A DNA stretch of 64,000 nucleotides, taken from NCBI GenBank assembly GCA_965229335.1, contig OZ245874.1:7006001-7070000 (forward strand). Reading direction: 5' to 3'. The translations under genes were made by a program, and so were the position numbers. Origin of the DNA: JAFKFH01 sp017307375. Its GTDB lineage: Bacteria > Pseudomonadota > Alphaproteobacteria > Ferrovibrionales > Ferrovibrionaceae. Shown in pieces: positions 16,366 through 25,078 of this stretch; the first letter of the stretch is position 1; every line of letters begins with the position of its first letter. Below the pieces are notes generated by a model. The model was given only the letters and a program-made list of their open reading frames with translations, made no database searches and was not told the origin of the DNA.

Positions 16366-18066
16366 ATGCGCCTGATCCTGATCGTCGTATCCCTGCTCGT
16401 GGCCTTGGCCGCGAATCTCGCGTTCTGGTACTTCCCCAACCTGCCGCGCGCGCTGAAGACCGTCTATCCCGGCGACCAGCTGCGCTCGGTTTCGTTCGCG
16501 CCGTACCGCCACGGCCAGGACCCGCTGCTGGAGATCTATCCGTCGGCGGCCGAGGTCGAGGAGGACGTCCAGTCGCTGGTCGGCCGCGCCAAGGGTCTGC
16601 GCACCTATTCCTCGGGCGAAGGCAACGAGGTAGTGCCGGCGCTGGCGACCAAATACGGGCTCGAAGTGCTGCTGGGCGCCTGGCTGGGGCCCAAGCCCGA
16701 CCGCAACGAGCGCGAGGTTGCCGGCCTGATCGAGCTGGCCAACAAGCATCCCGACAGCGTCAAGCGGCTGATCGTCGGCAACGAGGTCCTGCTGCGCCGC
16801 GACATCCCGCGCGACCAGATCATCGCCTATCTCGACCGGGTGCGCGCCGCGGTCAAGCAGCCGGTGACCTATGCCGACGTCTGGGAATTCTGGCTGAAGA
16901 ACCCGCAGGTCGCCGACCATGTCGATTTCGTCACCGTGCATTTCCTGCCCTATTGGGAGGACGAGCCGGTCGGCGTCGACGAGGCGATGGAGCATATCCG
17001 CAACGTCTATCGCACGGTCAAGGCGGCCTTCCCCAACAAGCAGATCCTGATCGGCGAGGTCGGCTGGCCGGCCAAGGGCCGGTCGCGCGAGCATGCGATC
17101 CCGAGCCGCTGGGACCAGGCCGAATTCATCAACGCCTTCCTCAAGCTCGCCGACGAGGAAGGCTTCGACTACAACCTGATCGAAGGCTTCGACCAGCCCT
17201 GGAAGAAGAAGCTCGAGGGCATCGTCGGCGGGCATTGGGGCGTTCTGGACGCGTATCGGAAACCGAAATTCGACCTGAAGGGTCCGATCGTCGCCGAACC
17301 GCATTGGCGCGAGGCCGCGATCATCGCCTCGGTCATCGCCGTGCTGGCGGTCGTCGGCTATGGCCGGCGGCTGCTGCGCCTGCCGGCACCGGCCGCCATC
17401 GGCGCCGTGCTGCTGGCCCAGCTGTTCGCCACGATGATCGCGGCGCAAGCGCTGCGCTTCATTTCCGGCGACGTCTACAACGTCGGCTTCTTCTGGGAAT
17501 TGCGCTACTACCTGCCGCCTTACGCCACTCTGGCCTATCTGATCGCCGTGCCGCGGCTGGTGCTGCAGGTGGCGCTGGCCTGGGCGCTGCTGCACATGGT
17601 GATCGGCCGCCTCGACGGCGGGCCGGCGCCGCGCTTTGCCACGGCCGGCCGGCCGGGCAACCTCGTCAACGGGCTCATGGTCGCGTCGGCGTGGCTGGGC
17701 GCCTGGGCGACCGCCTGGCTCGCCTTCGACGGCCGTTACCGCGATTTCCCGGTCGACGATTTCCTGGTCGCAAGCTTCGGGCTGATCGCCGCGCGGCTGG
17801 TGCTGATCGCGGCCGGGGCGCAAGGGGCCGGCGGCCTTGCCGCCTTCAGCCTGTCGGGGGCACCGGCTTCCGGCCCGGCCCCGCGGCTCATCGCCGAGAA
17901 GCTGATGCTGGCGGTCTATGCCGTCTCGATCGTGGTCATGCTGATCCTGGAAAAGCTGTCGAACCGCGAAGCGCTGTACTGGGCCGGCATGGCGATCCTG
18001 ATGGCGCTGCCGCATCTGGGCACGGTGCTGGTGGCCCGGCGGGCCAGCCGCACGGCGGCGGCTTGA
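16366..18066 (+). CDS. Membrane-anchored GH17 beta-glucan glucosyltransferase (NdvC-like)
   Basis: 566 residues. The ATG at 16366 starts directly with a membrane segment (MRLILIVVSLLVALAANLAF); an in-frame TTG 24 nt upstream lacks a ribosome binding site. The GH17 domain (about 30-310) is parallel to that of the glucan synthase, with catalytic Glu140 in VGNEVLLR and Glu231 in IGEVGWPAKG. Seven or so membrane helices occupy 320-560. There is no GT2 domain, so the protein should act on glucan already exported, by transglycosylation that branches or cyclises beta-1,3 chains. Its TGA overlaps the TTG start of the Tat amine oxidase (TTGA). Confidence 0.88.
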   Translation: MRLILIVVSLLVALAANLAFWYFPNLPRALKTVYPGDQLRSVSFAPYRHGQDPLLEIYPSAAEVEEDVQSLVGRAKGLRTYSSGEGNEVVPALATKYGLEVLLGAWLGPKPDRNEREVAGLIELANKHPDSVKRLIVGNEVLLRRDIPRDQIIAYLDRVRAAVKQPVTYADVWEFWLKNPQVADHVDFVTVHFLPYWEDEPVGVDEAMEHIRNVYRTVKAAFPNKQILIGEVGWPAKGRSREHAIPSRWDQAEFINAFLKLADEEGFDYNLIEGFDQPWKKKLEGIVGGHWGVLDAYRKPKFDLKGPIVAEPHWREAAIIASVIAVLAVVGYGRRLLRLPAPAAIGAVLLAQLFATMIAAQALRFISGDVYNVGFFWELRYYLPPYATLAYLIAVPRLVLQVALAWALLHMVIGRLDGGPAPRFATAGRPGNLVNGLMVASAWLGAWATAWLAFDGRYRDFPVDDFLVASFGLIAARLVLIAAGAQGAGGLAAFSLSGAPASGPAPRLIAEKLMLAVYAVSIVVMLILEKLSNREALYWAGMAILMALPHLGTVLVARRASRTAAA

Positions 18067-19391
18067 GCCCAGGCCGCAAGCGCGGCGGCGCCGACCGGCG
18101 CCGGCTGCTGGGCGGTCTCGCCGGCTTTGCCGCCGCGGCGTATGTCCGGCCGGCTGCCGCCGCCGATTACGACGTCGCGGTGATCGGCGCCGGGCTGGGC
18201 GGGTTGACGGCGGCAAGGCGCCTGCGCGAGCTCGGCCGCAGCGTCGTGGTGCTGGAAGCACGCGACCGGATCGGCGGCCGCGCGGTGACCGACCGGGCCG
18301 CGCTGAACACCCCGATCGACCTCGGCGCCGGCTGGCTGCATTCGGCCGACGAGAACCCGTTCGTGCCGGTGCTGCAGGCGATGGGCACCACGCTGGTCGA
18401 GGACCCGCTCGAAACCTACATATCGATCGAGGGCCGCGAGGTCGACACGGCGGACTACCGCCGCTTCGACCAGATCGTCGAGGATGCCTATGCCGCGATC
18501 GGCGATGCGACCGAGGGCGGCGCCGACCAGCCGGTCGGCCGTGTCCTGAAATCGGGCGACCGGCTGACCGCGCTGGCCCAACGGCTGCTCGGCCCGGTCT
18601 CGGCCGGTGTCGAACTCGGCGCGCTGTCGGCCGCCGATCTTTCGGCACAGATCGCCACCGGCGTGGAATTCCTGGTGCCCGACGGCCTCGGCCGGGCGGT
18701 GGCAAGCTTCGGTTCCGGCGTCACCGTCCGCCTGTCCAGCCCGGTCAGCCGGATCGACCGGCGCGGTCGCACGCTGGCCTTGACCACCCCGAACGGCGTG
18801 ATCTCGGCCGGCCGGGCGATCGTCACGGTGCCGCCCGCCGTGCTGAACGCGGGCCGTATCGTCTTCGATCCGCCGCTGCCGCCGGCGCATCAGGCGGCGC
18901 TGGGCGGGTTCGGCGCCGGCCTCGTCGACAAGATATTCCTGCGGTTCGAGCGCGACATGTTCGGGCTGGCGCCGCTGACGGCGCTGCGCGCGGTCACGCG
19001 GACCGGCCAGATGCTCGACGGCGTCGTCAACCTGTTTGCCGAGCCGGTCGCGGTCATGTTCGCCGGCGGCGACCTTGCCTGGGATCTCGAACGCCAGGGG
19101 CGCGAGGCGGCGATCGCCTGGGCGCTCGACGGCCTGGTCGACCTGTTCGGGGCCGAGCTGCGGCGCGCCTACCAGCGTGGCATCGCCACCGCCTGGGGGG
19201 CTGATCCCTGGGCCTCGGGCGCCTATCCGATCGTCAGGCCCGGCCGCGCCCCGGCGCGCGAGGCGCTGGCCCAGCCGGTCGACGACCGGCTGTTTTTCGC
19301 CGGCGACGCGGTCGTGCCGGGCTGGGCCGGCCAGTTGCCCGCCGCCTATCTTTCAGGCATGGCACAGGCCGAGGCCGCTGCCCGCGCCTGA
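18063..19391 (+). CDS. Tat-exported FAD-dependent amine oxidase
   Basis: A TTG at 18063 overlapping the stop of the GH17 gene gives 442 residues. The N-terminus carries a twin-arginine type signal (DRRRLLGGLAGFAAAAY, then PAAAADYD). The flavin fold follows at once: VAVIGAGLGGLTAARRL, VVVLEARDRIGGRA, and the C-terminal FAD motif LFFAGDAVVPGWAGQLPAAYLSG. The LGAGWLHSADENPF region matches the monoamine/polyamine oxidase family. It probably oxidises an amine in the periplasm and makes hydrogen peroxide. Translational coupling to a glucan-modifying enzyme is unusual and suggests either a glycan-linked amine or mere gene packing. Substrate unknown. Confidence 0.87.
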   Translation: MSPGRKRGGADRRRLLGGLAGFAAAAYVRPAAAADYDVAVIGAGLGGLTAARRLRELGRSVVVLEARDRIGGRAVTDRAALNTPIDLGAGWLHSADENPFVPVLQAMGTTLVEDPLETYISIEGREVDTADYRRFDQIVEDAYAAIGDATEGGADQPVGRVLKSGDRLTALAQRLLGPVSAGVELGALSAADLSAQIATGVEFLVPDGLGRAVASFGSGVTVRLSSPVSRIDRRGRTLALTTPNGVISAGRAIVTVPPAVLNAGRIVFDPPLPPAHQAALGGFGAGLVDKIFLRFERDMFGLAPLTALRAVTRTGQMLDGVVNLFAEPVAVMFAGGDLAWDLERQGREAAIAWALDGLVDLFGAELRRAYQRGIATAWGADPWASGAYPIVRPGRAPAREALAQPVDDRLFFAGDAVVPGWAGQLPAAYLSGMAQAEAAARA

Positions 19392-19461
19392 CCCCTTGAT
19401 CGGCGGGCGGCCGCCGACTATCAAGACGGTATCGCAAGAGATCACGAGCGAGGCACCCCAG

Positions 19462-19698
19462 GTGGCTACCGTCAAGAAGAAGGCTGCGAAGCGCAAGAGC
19501 GAACCGCAGGCGGAACTCTATGTCGTGTTCGGCGGGCGGGTTAAGGATACCGAGGGCCGCGACTTCGGTACGCCCCCCCAGATCGAGACGGTCGGCTATT
19601 ACGCGCATTACGACGACGCGCTGCGCGCCTGGCAGGGTGTCAGCCAGCAGCGGGTCGACGACGCGCTGGCCAAGTTCGTCATCGTCCGGCTGTGGTGA
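19462..19698 (+). CDS. DUF4170 domain-containing small protein
   Basis: A 78-residue protein from GTG 19462, chosen because the reading before it has no start with a ribosome binding site and because family members begin with a short Lys-rich segment (here VATVKKKAAKRKSEPQ). The DUF4170 core is ELYVVFGGRVKDTEGRDFG, then VGYYAHYDDALRAWQG and FVIVRLW at the end. These proteins are widespread in alphaproteobacteria and have no known function. It follows the amine oxidase by 70 nt, and a short hairpin lies after it. Confidence 0.8.
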   Translation: MATVKKKAAKRKSEPQAELYVVFGGRVKDTEGRDFGTPPQIETVGYYAHYDDALRAWQGVSQQRVDDALAKFVIVRLW

Positions 19699-19704
19699 CG
19701 GCGG

Positions 19705-19724
19705 CCGGCGTCGCCTGACGCCGG
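19705..19724 (+). terminator. Hairpin after the DUF4170 gene (weak terminator)
   Basis: A perfect 8-bp stem CCGGCGTC/GACGCCGG with loop GCCT starts 7 nt after the stop. It is not followed by a run of T, so termination would be weak or factor-assisted. Confidence 0.35.
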
Positions 19725-19760
19725 GATCGCTGTTATGATCGGTCCCGGAGGCGATCTGCG

Positions 19761-20495
19761 ATGCCGGGGACGCTCATTGCCATCATCCTGCTTGTTGCCG
19801 CGCTGGCCGGGATAAACCCGGCGCGCGCGGAAAGCTGGGTCGTGGCCTCCGAAGACTCCTTCCCGCCCTATTCCTTCACCCGCGACGGTCGCCGGGCCGG
19901 CATCGACGTCGAGATCGTCGAGGCCGCGCTGAAGGCGATCGGGGTGACGGCCCAGCACCAGGCGCTGCCGTGGAGCCGGGTGATCTATTCGATCGACCAT
20001 GACCTCGTCGATTTCGGCTTCCAGTTCATCGGCACGGCCGAGCGGTTCGCCCGCTGGACCATGGTGCCGCTGAACCGGACGTCGCAAACCGTGCTGGCGC
20101 TGCCGCGCCAATCGTCGTTCGACTATACCGACCTTGCCGATCTCCGGGGCATGACGATCGGCGTCGTCCAGGGCTATCGCTACGACCCGGCCTTCGACCA
20201 GGCCAGCCATTTCCGGCGGGAAAGTGCCGAAGACAACCTGCTGAACCTGCGGAAACTGGTCGCCGGCCGGCTCGACGCCGTGGTCGGCGACCTGCTGACC
20301 CTGCATTATCTGGCCCGCGAGAACGGACTGGTCGACAAGGTCCGCTATGCCGAGAAGCCGATCGCCGCCGTGCCGCGCTACGTCGCCTTCCCCCAGGCGC
20401 GCGCCGACCGCGCGCGACGTTTTGCCGAAGGGATGAGGCAGATCACCGACGACGGCACCCTGGCGACGATCCTGCAGGTCTGGCGCGGCAACTGA
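19761..20495 (+). CDS. Periplasmic amino-acid-type (family 3) substrate-binding protein
   Basis: 244 residues with a Sec signal (MPGTLIAIILLVAALAGINP, cleavage after ARA). The mature part has the two-lobe pattern of family 3 receptors: VVASEDSFPPYSFTRDGRRAGID, EIVEAALKAIGV, then LRGMTIGVVQGYRYDP and LVAGRLDAVVGDLLTL. No permease or ATPase is adjacent. Standalone members of this type often act as sensors or in unlinked uptake systems. The family is clear; the ligand is not. It is separated from the following acetolactate-synthase-like gene by 65 nt and may share its transcript. Confidence 0.85.
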   Translation: MPGTLIAIILLVAALAGINPARAESWVVASEDSFPPYSFTRDGRRAGIDVEIVEAALKAIGVTAQHQALPWSRVIYSIDHDLVDFGFQFIGTAERFARWTMVPLNRTSQTVLALPRQSSFDYTDLADLRGMTIGVVQGYRYDPAFDQASHFRRESAEDNLLNLRKLVAGRLDAVVGDLLTLHYLARENGLVDKVRYAEKPIAAVPRYVAFPQARADRARRFAEGMRQITDDGTLATILQVWRGN

Positions 20496-20560
20496 CACCC
20501 TTCCCTCCCGACTCCGCCCCCGGCTAAGGTGGCGGCCTTGTTTCGAGGGAAGGATCAGTG

Positions 20561-22102
20561 ATGAACGGCGCCGAAAGCCTCGTGCGGACCTTGCTTGCCC
20601 ATGGCATCGACACCTGCTTTGCCAATCCTGGCACCTCCGAGATGCATTTCGTCGCGGCGCTCGACCAGGTGCCCGGCATGCATTGCGTGCTGGGCCTGTT
20701 CGAAGGCGTGGTGACCGGCGCGGCCGACGGCTATGCGCGGATGGCCGGCAAGCCCGCCGCGACCCTGCTGCATTGCGGCCCGGGCCTGGCCAACGGCCTC
20801 GCCAACCTGCACAACGCCCGCCGCGCCGAGGTGCCGATGGTCAACATCGTCGGCGACCAGGCGACCTACCACCGGCCGCTCGACGCGCCGCTGACCGCCG
20901 ATACCGAGGGCTGGGCACGTCCGGTCTCGTGCTGGACCCGAACCGGCAGCCGGGCGGAAACCGTCGGCGCCGATGCCGCCGCGGCGATCCAGGCGGCGAT
21001 GACGGCACCGGGCGGCATCAGCACGCTGATCCTGCCGTCCGACGTATCATGGAACGACGGCGGCGTGGTCGCGCCGGTCCTTGCCGTGCCGGCGGCGCCG
21101 CAGGTCGCCCCGAGCGCGCTGGACGAGGCGGCGGCGGCGCTGCGCTCGGGCGAGCCGACGGTGCTTCTCGTCGCCGGCCGTGCCTTGCGGGCCGATGCGC
21201 TGGCGATTGCCCATCGGATCGTCGCGGCAACCGGCGCGCGGCTGATGTGCCCGACCTCGAACGGCCGGATCGAGCGCGGCCGCGGCCGCCATCCGGTCGA
21301 GCGCGTGCCCTATGCCATCGACCAGGCGGTCGCCGCCTTGCAGGACGTCCGCCATCTGATCCTGGTCGGTGCCCAGGCACCGGTCGGATTTTTCGCCTAT
21401 CCCGGCAAGCCCGGCCGGATGCAGCCGGAAGACGCCGCCGTCCATGTGCTGGCCCGGCCCGAACAGGACCTGGTCGATGCGCTGGAACGGCTGGCCGACC
21501 GGCTGGGTGCGCCGCCCGCCCCGCCGGCCCCGATGCTGCCGGCTCCGGAACTGCCGCGCGGCGGCAGGATCAACCCCGACAGTGTCGCCCAGGTCGTTGC
21601 GGCCCTGATGCCGGAGAACGCCGTCGTCGTCGACGAGAGCATCACGTTCGGGCGCGCGTTCTACAACACCGCGATGGCGTCGCCGCCGCATGACTGGCTG
21701 CAATTGACCGGCGGGGCGATCGGCGCCGGATTGCCGCTGGCCACCGGGGCCGCGATCGGGGCCCCGGGCCGCCGCGTCGTGACGCTGCAGGCCGACGGCT
21801 CGGCACTCTATACCGTCCAGGCGCTGTGGACCCAGGCGCGCGAGAAGCTCGACGTCACCACCGTGATCCTGTCGAACCGCAAATATGCGATCCTGCTGCA
21901 CGAACTCGCCAATGTCGGGGCCAATCCCGGCCGCACCGCCCTCGACATGCTCGACCTGGGCAATCCGTCGATCGACTGGACGCATATCGCGACGGGCTTC
22001 GGGGTCGAGGCGGCGCAGGCCGACACGCTGGAGCGTTTCGCCGACCTGCTCGCCTCGGCCAACCGACGGCCGGGACCGTTCCTGATCGAGCTGATGATCT
22101 AG
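20561..22102 (+). CDS. Acetolactate-synthase-like thiamine diphosphate enzyme
   Basis: The ATG at 20561 (GGGAAGGA ribosome binding site) gives 513 residues, shorter than IlvB/IlvI (about 570). The catalytic Glu region is LGLFEGVVTGAADGYARMAG. The ThDP/Mg motif is ADGSALYTVQALWTQ...SNRKY, with Ala in place of the first Gly of GDG. The central domain is weakly conserved, with PTSNGRIERGRGRHPVERVP. This matches the 'acetolactate synthase large subunit' relatives that lack the regulatory small subunit and may be 2-oxoacid decarboxylases or lyases. The RidA gene on the opposite strand shares its stop codon region (CTAG). I do not assign a reaction. Confidence 0.88.
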   Translation: MNGAESLVRTLLAHGIDTCFANPGTSEMHFVAALDQVPGMHCVLGLFEGVVTGAADGYARMAGKPAATLLHCGPGLANGLANLHNARRAEVPMVNIVGDQATYHRPLDAPLTADTEGWARPVSCWTRTGSRAETVGADAAAAIQAAMTAPGGISTLILPSDVSWNDGGVVAPVLAVPAAPQVAPSALDEAAAALRSGEPTVLLVAGRALRADALAIAHRIVAATGARLMCPTSNGRIERGRGRHPVERVPYAIDQAVAALQDVRHLILVGAQAPVGFFAYPGKPGRMQPEDAAVHVLARPEQDLVDALERLADRLGAPPAPPAPMLPAPELPRGGRINPDSVAQVVAALMPENAVVVDESITFGRAFYNTAMASPPHDWLQLTGGAIGAGLPLATGAAIGAPGRRVVTLQADGSALYTVQALWTQAREKLDVTTVILSNRKYAILLHELANVGANPGRTALDMLDLGNPSIDWTHIATGFGVEAAQADTLERFADLLASANRRPGPFLIELMI

Positions 22103-22497
22103 GCGGTGGCCGGCAGGCGGGCGATGACCTTGATTTCGAAGTCGAAGCCCGCCAGCCAGTTCACCCCGACCGCTGTCCAGTTCGGATAGGGCGCCGAGCC
22201 GATCTCCTTCTCCCGGATCGGCATGATCGTCGCGAACTGCTTTTCCGGATCGGTATGGAAAGTGGTGACGTCGACCACGTCGTCGAAGGTGCAGCCGGCA
22301 GCCTTCAGCACCGCCTTGAGGTTGTCGAAGGCCAGCTGCACCTGGGTGGCGAAGTCGGGCTCGGGCGAGCCATCCTCGCGGCTGCCGACCTGGCCCGAGA
22401 CGAAGAGCAGGTCGCCCGACCGGATTGCGGCCGAATAGCGATGGTTCTCGTAGAGGGCCTGGCGCCCGGCCGGGAAAATTGCGTCGCGTCTGGTCAT
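22099..22497 (-). CDS. RidA/YjgF-family protein
   Basis: 132 residues from the ATG at 22497 with a GGAGGA ribosome binding site. Family features are the RSGDLLFVSGQVG strand, FDNLKAVLKAAGCTFDDVVDVTTFH, and PNWTAVGVNWLAGFDFEIKVIA. RidA hydrolyses reactive enamine/imine intermediates; this member has the RidA-like length but its C-terminal substrate Arg motif (TRVEI in RidA) is replaced by an ...EIKVIARLP ending, so it is probably of a non-archetypal subfamily. It is divergent from the TetR gene and the two share an operator region. Regulation by that TetR is the likely reason for the arrangement. Confidence 0.9.
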   Translation of the reverse strand: MTRRDAIFPAGRQALYENHRYSAAIRSGDLLFVSGQVGSREDGSPEPDFATQVQLAFDNLKAVLKAAGCTFDDVVDVTTFHTDPEKQFATIMPIREKEIGSAPYPNWTAVGVNWLAGFDFEIKVIARLPATA

Positions 22498-22520
22498 GAT
22501 TTCGCTCCTCCATCGGCACG

Positions 22521-22591
22521 TTGACATACGCGCCGTATGACGCCATATCGGTACATACGCGACGTATGTCAATTGGCATACGTTGCGTATG
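22521..22591. promoter_or_regulatory. Overlapping divergent promoters of ridA-like and tetR genes with three operators
   Basis: Three perfect inverted repeats of the form CATACG-N3-CGTATG lie at 22525-22539, 22553-22569 (extended to ACATACG-CGA-CGTATGT) and 22577-22591. Rightward promoter: TTGACA at 22521-22526, 17-nt spacer, CATATC at 22544-22549. Leftward promoter: TTGACA (minus strand, 22567-22572), 17-nt spacer, GATATG on the same six base pairs 22544-22549. The two core promoters therefore share one -10 position. The outer operator covers the rightward -35 and the middle one the leftward -35. The bases fit TetR autorepression and control of the RidA gene. Confidence 0.75.
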
Positions 22592-22616
22592 TAGAAATTT
22601 CCTGGAGGATCGGGCG

Positions 22617-23207
22617 GTGAAGCGTCGCACCGAGATGGTCGAGGAGACCCGGGCAAAGCTGATCCAGGCGGCCCGCAGGGCATTCGCCGACAACGGCTAC
22701 GCCGCGGCGTCGATGGACGACCTGACGGCCGCAGCCGGTCTGACGCGCGGCGCGCTCTATCACAATTTCGGCGACAAGCGAGGCCTGTTGCAGGCCGTGA
22801 TCGACCAGATCGACGCCGAAATGGTGGCGCGGATGCGGCAGGTGCGCGACCGGGCGCCGACGCGCTGGCAAGGGCTGCTCGATGAAAGCGTCGCCTTCAT
22901 CGAGATGGCGCTGGAGCCGGAAATCCAGCGCATCGTGCTGCTCGACGGTCCGGCCGTGCTCGGCGATCCCTCGCAGTGGCCCAACCAGACCGCATGCCTG
23001 CGCACGACGACCGAGACGGTGCAGGCGCTGATCGACGAGGGCACGGTCGGCGCGGTCGACGCCGAGGCGGCTGCCCGGCTGCTCAACGGCGCGGCCCTGA
23101 ATGCCGCGCTGTGGATCGCCGCCTCCGACGATCCGCAGGCCGTTCTCGCCAAGGCCGTCGCGGCGTTCCGGGTGCTTGCCCTGGGTCTCCTGAAGACGCC
23201 GGCTTAG
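22617..23207 (+). CDS. TetR-family transcriptional regulator
   Basis: A GTG at 22617, 8 nt after GGAGGA, gives 196 residues. The N-terminal helix-turn-helix has RAKLIQAARRAFADNGYAAASMDD followed by the recognition helix LTRGALYHNFGDKRGL. The ligand domain is Ala/Arg-rich. It lies directly downstream of three CATACG-N3-CGTATG operators and is divergent from the RidA-like gene, so it most likely represses both. The 3' end overlaps the hydrolase gene by 4 nt (TTAG). The effector is unknown; an aldehyde or imine arising in the adjacent pathway is possible. Confidence 0.93.
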   Translation: MKRRTEMVEETRAKLIQAARRAFADNGYAAASMDDLTAAAGLTRGALYHNFGDKRGLLQAVIDQIDAEMVARMRQVRDRAPTRWQGLLDESVAFIEMALEPEIQRIVLLDGPAVLGDPSQWPNQTACLRTTTETVQALIDEGTVGAVDAEAAARLLNGAALNAALWIAASDDPQAVLAKAVAAFRVLALGLLKTPA

Positions 23208-24040
23208 CGCTGCACCAGCTGGCGGCGGATCCAGGCGAACATCGGGTGGTCGGGCTCGCCCATCGCCTTCAGGATCGAAAAGTGATGCTCGCCGGCCAGT
23301 CGCCAGAAATCCGACGGCACGCCGGCCTTGCGGCAAACGTCGTGATAGTCGGCGGAATGGCCGATCCACCCCTCCGGCTCGGCGTCGCCGACGGCAATCA
23401 GCAGATTCGACGTCTGCGCCGGCGGGTGCAACAGCGGCGAGGTGGCCCGCGCCATCGCAAGATCGAGGCGGACGGTATCGTTGACCGGGATATGCAGCAC
23501 GGTCTCGGTATCGTAGACACCCGACAGCAGCGCGGCCGAGCGGATCGGCACGGCCGTCGGATAATGCAGGATCATCGCCGCCAGATGGGCACCGGCGGAA
23601 TGGCCGGCGAGGTGGATCCGGTTGCGGTCGCCGGGAACCTCGGACGTCGCCGCAGCGATCCAGTCGAGGCCGGCGCGCACCTGGTCGACCATCGCCGCCA
23701 GCGTGATGTCGGGGCAGAGGTCATAGTTCAGGTTGACGACGGTCGCCCCGGCAGCGACATGCGCTTCCAGCGGGAAGACGTGATCCCGCTTGTCCAGCGC
23801 GCGCCAGTAGCCGCCATGGATGAAGATCAAGATCGGTGCGTCCGGGCCGGCGCCGGGATGGACATCGAGGGTTTGCAACCGTCCGGGACCGTAGCGCAGG
23901 TCGTGGCGGCCGGGCATGCGCGCGAAGGCAGCAGCGCTCCAGGCCGCATAGTCGGCAAACCACTGCGGATGATCGGGCACCGCCAGGCGCGGGTTGTAGT
24001 GCGCTTCGAGCGTCTCGGGCGGCAGTTTGCGCCAGTCCAT
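23204..24040 (-). CDS. Alpha/beta hydrolase of the arylformamidase/esterase type
   Basis: 278 residues. The oxyanion motif is FIHGGYWRALD and the nucleophile elbow is LAGHSAGAHLAAMIL (Ser near residue 150). The acidic residue and the catalytic His lie in IAVGDAEPEGWIGH and GEHHFSILK. This HGGYW/GHSAG pairing is typical of kynurenine-formamidase-like serine hydrolases. It follows the PanE-like gene by 60 nt and may be the last gene of the three-gene unit ligase-panE-hydrolase. Convergent with the TetR, with stop codons overlapping. A ring-cleavage or amide substrate is possible but not shown. Confidence 0.85.
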   Translation of the reverse strand: MDWRKLPPETLEAHYNPRLAVPDHPQWFADYAAWSAAAFARMPGRHDLRYGPGRLQTLDVHPGAGPDAPILIFIHGGYWRALDKRDHVFPLEAHVAAGATVVNLNYDLCPDITLAAMVDQVRAGLDWIAAATSEVPGDRNRIHLAGHSAGAHLAAMILHYPTAVPIRSAALLSGVYDTETVLHIPVNDTVRLDLAMARATSPLLHPPAQTSNLLIAVGDAEPEGWIGHSADYHDVCRKAGVPSDFWRLAGEHHFSILKAMGEPDHPMFAWIRRQLVQR

Positions 24041-24100
24041 GAAGTGGTCCTCGATCAGAAGAATAAATCCCCAGGCATCAGTGCGGACGGCGTGCGGCCG

Positions 24101-25078
24101 TCAGGCCAGACAGCCGGCCTCCTTCGCCCGCAACGACACCAGGGCCAGCACGGTATCGATGGTCGGCGTCGGCAAACCGGTCAGCCGGCCCAGTTCGGCC
24201 ACCGCCGCGACCAGGGCCGAAATCTCCATCGGGCGGCCGGCCTCGAGATCCTGCAGCATCGAGGTACGATGGGCGCCGACCTTCTCGGTCATGCCGATGC
24301 GATCCTCGACCGACACGGTGAAGCGTGCGCCGGTCGCCTCGCCCACCGCCTTGGCCTCCTCCATCATCCGGGCGATGACGGTGCGGGTCGCCGGATCGCG
24401 GGCCAGTGTCTCGAGCGTCGAGCCGGTCAGGGCCGAAATCGGGTTGAAGCTGAGATTGCCCCACAGCTTCATCCAGATCTCGTCGCGGATGCGCGGCCTT
24501 ACCGGGCTCTTGATGCCCGCGGCGATCAGCGCCTTGGACAGCGCCTCGGCCCGCGCCGACTTCGAGCCGTCGGGCTCGCCCAGCGGCATGCGCTCGCCAT
24601 AGCCGTGCCGCACCACCCCGGGCGCCTCGACCTCGGCCGCCTGCCAGACCACCGTGCCGATCGCGCGCTCGGGCCCGATCGTGTCCCAGATCCTGCCGCC
24701 GGGATCGACGCTGTCGAGCCGCCGGCCGCCGGCCGGGCCGTCGATCTTGTAGCCGTACCACCAGGGAATGCCGTTGATCGCGGTGACGACGGCGGTGTCC
24801 GGCCCCAGCAGCGGCATCAGCCGGTCGACGATCGGCGGCAGCGAATGGGCCTTCAGCGTCAGCAGGACATAGTCCTGCGGCCCGAGGGTCGACGGATCGT
24901 CCGTCACGGTCGGGTGGACGGTGAAGCTTTCCTCGCCGATATGCAGCGTCAGGCCGTTTTCGCGCATCGCCGCGCCGTGCGGACCGCGCGCGACCAGGCT
25001 GACATCGACCCCGGCACGCGCCAGCAGTGCGCCGACATAGCCGCCGATCGCGCCGGCCCCGAAAACGCAGACTTTCAT
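24101..25078 (-). CDS. 2-dehydropantoate 2-reductase family oxidoreductase
   Basis: 325 residues with the PanE fold. The NADP Rossmann motif is GAGAIGGYVGALLARAG near the N-terminus, followed by LTLKAHSLP, and the C-terminal helical domain has the family LWGNLSFNPISALTG with catalytic Lys near residue 190 (WMKLWGN) and Asn in that stretch. ApbA/PanE homologues outside pantothenate synthesis often reduce other 2-keto acids. Its ATG overlaps the stop of the acyl-CoA ligase (ATGA), so it belongs to that catabolic operon and is probably not the housekeeping PanE. Confidence 0.88.
   Translation of the reverse strand: MKVCVFGAGAIGGYVGALLARAGVDVSLVARGPHGAAMRENGLTLHIGEESFTVHPTVTDDPSTLGPQDYVLLTLKAHSLPPIVDRLMPLLGPDTAVVTAINGIPWWYGYKIDGPAGGRRLDSVDPGGRIWDTIGPERAIGTVVWQAAEVEAPGVVRHGYGERMPLGEPDGSKSARAEALSKALIAAGIKSPVRPRIRDEIWMKLWGNLSFNPISALTGSTLETLARDPATRTVIARMMEEAKAVGEATGARFTVSVEDRIGMTEKVGAHRTSMLQDLEAGRPMEISALVAAVAELGRLTGLPTPTIDTVLALVSLRAKEAGCLA

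Noticed and set aside
24101..25078. Housekeeping panE for pantothenate synthesis
   Set aside because: The gene overlaps an acyl-CoA ligase and precedes a hydrolase; no other pantothenate gene is nearby, so only the reductase family is called.
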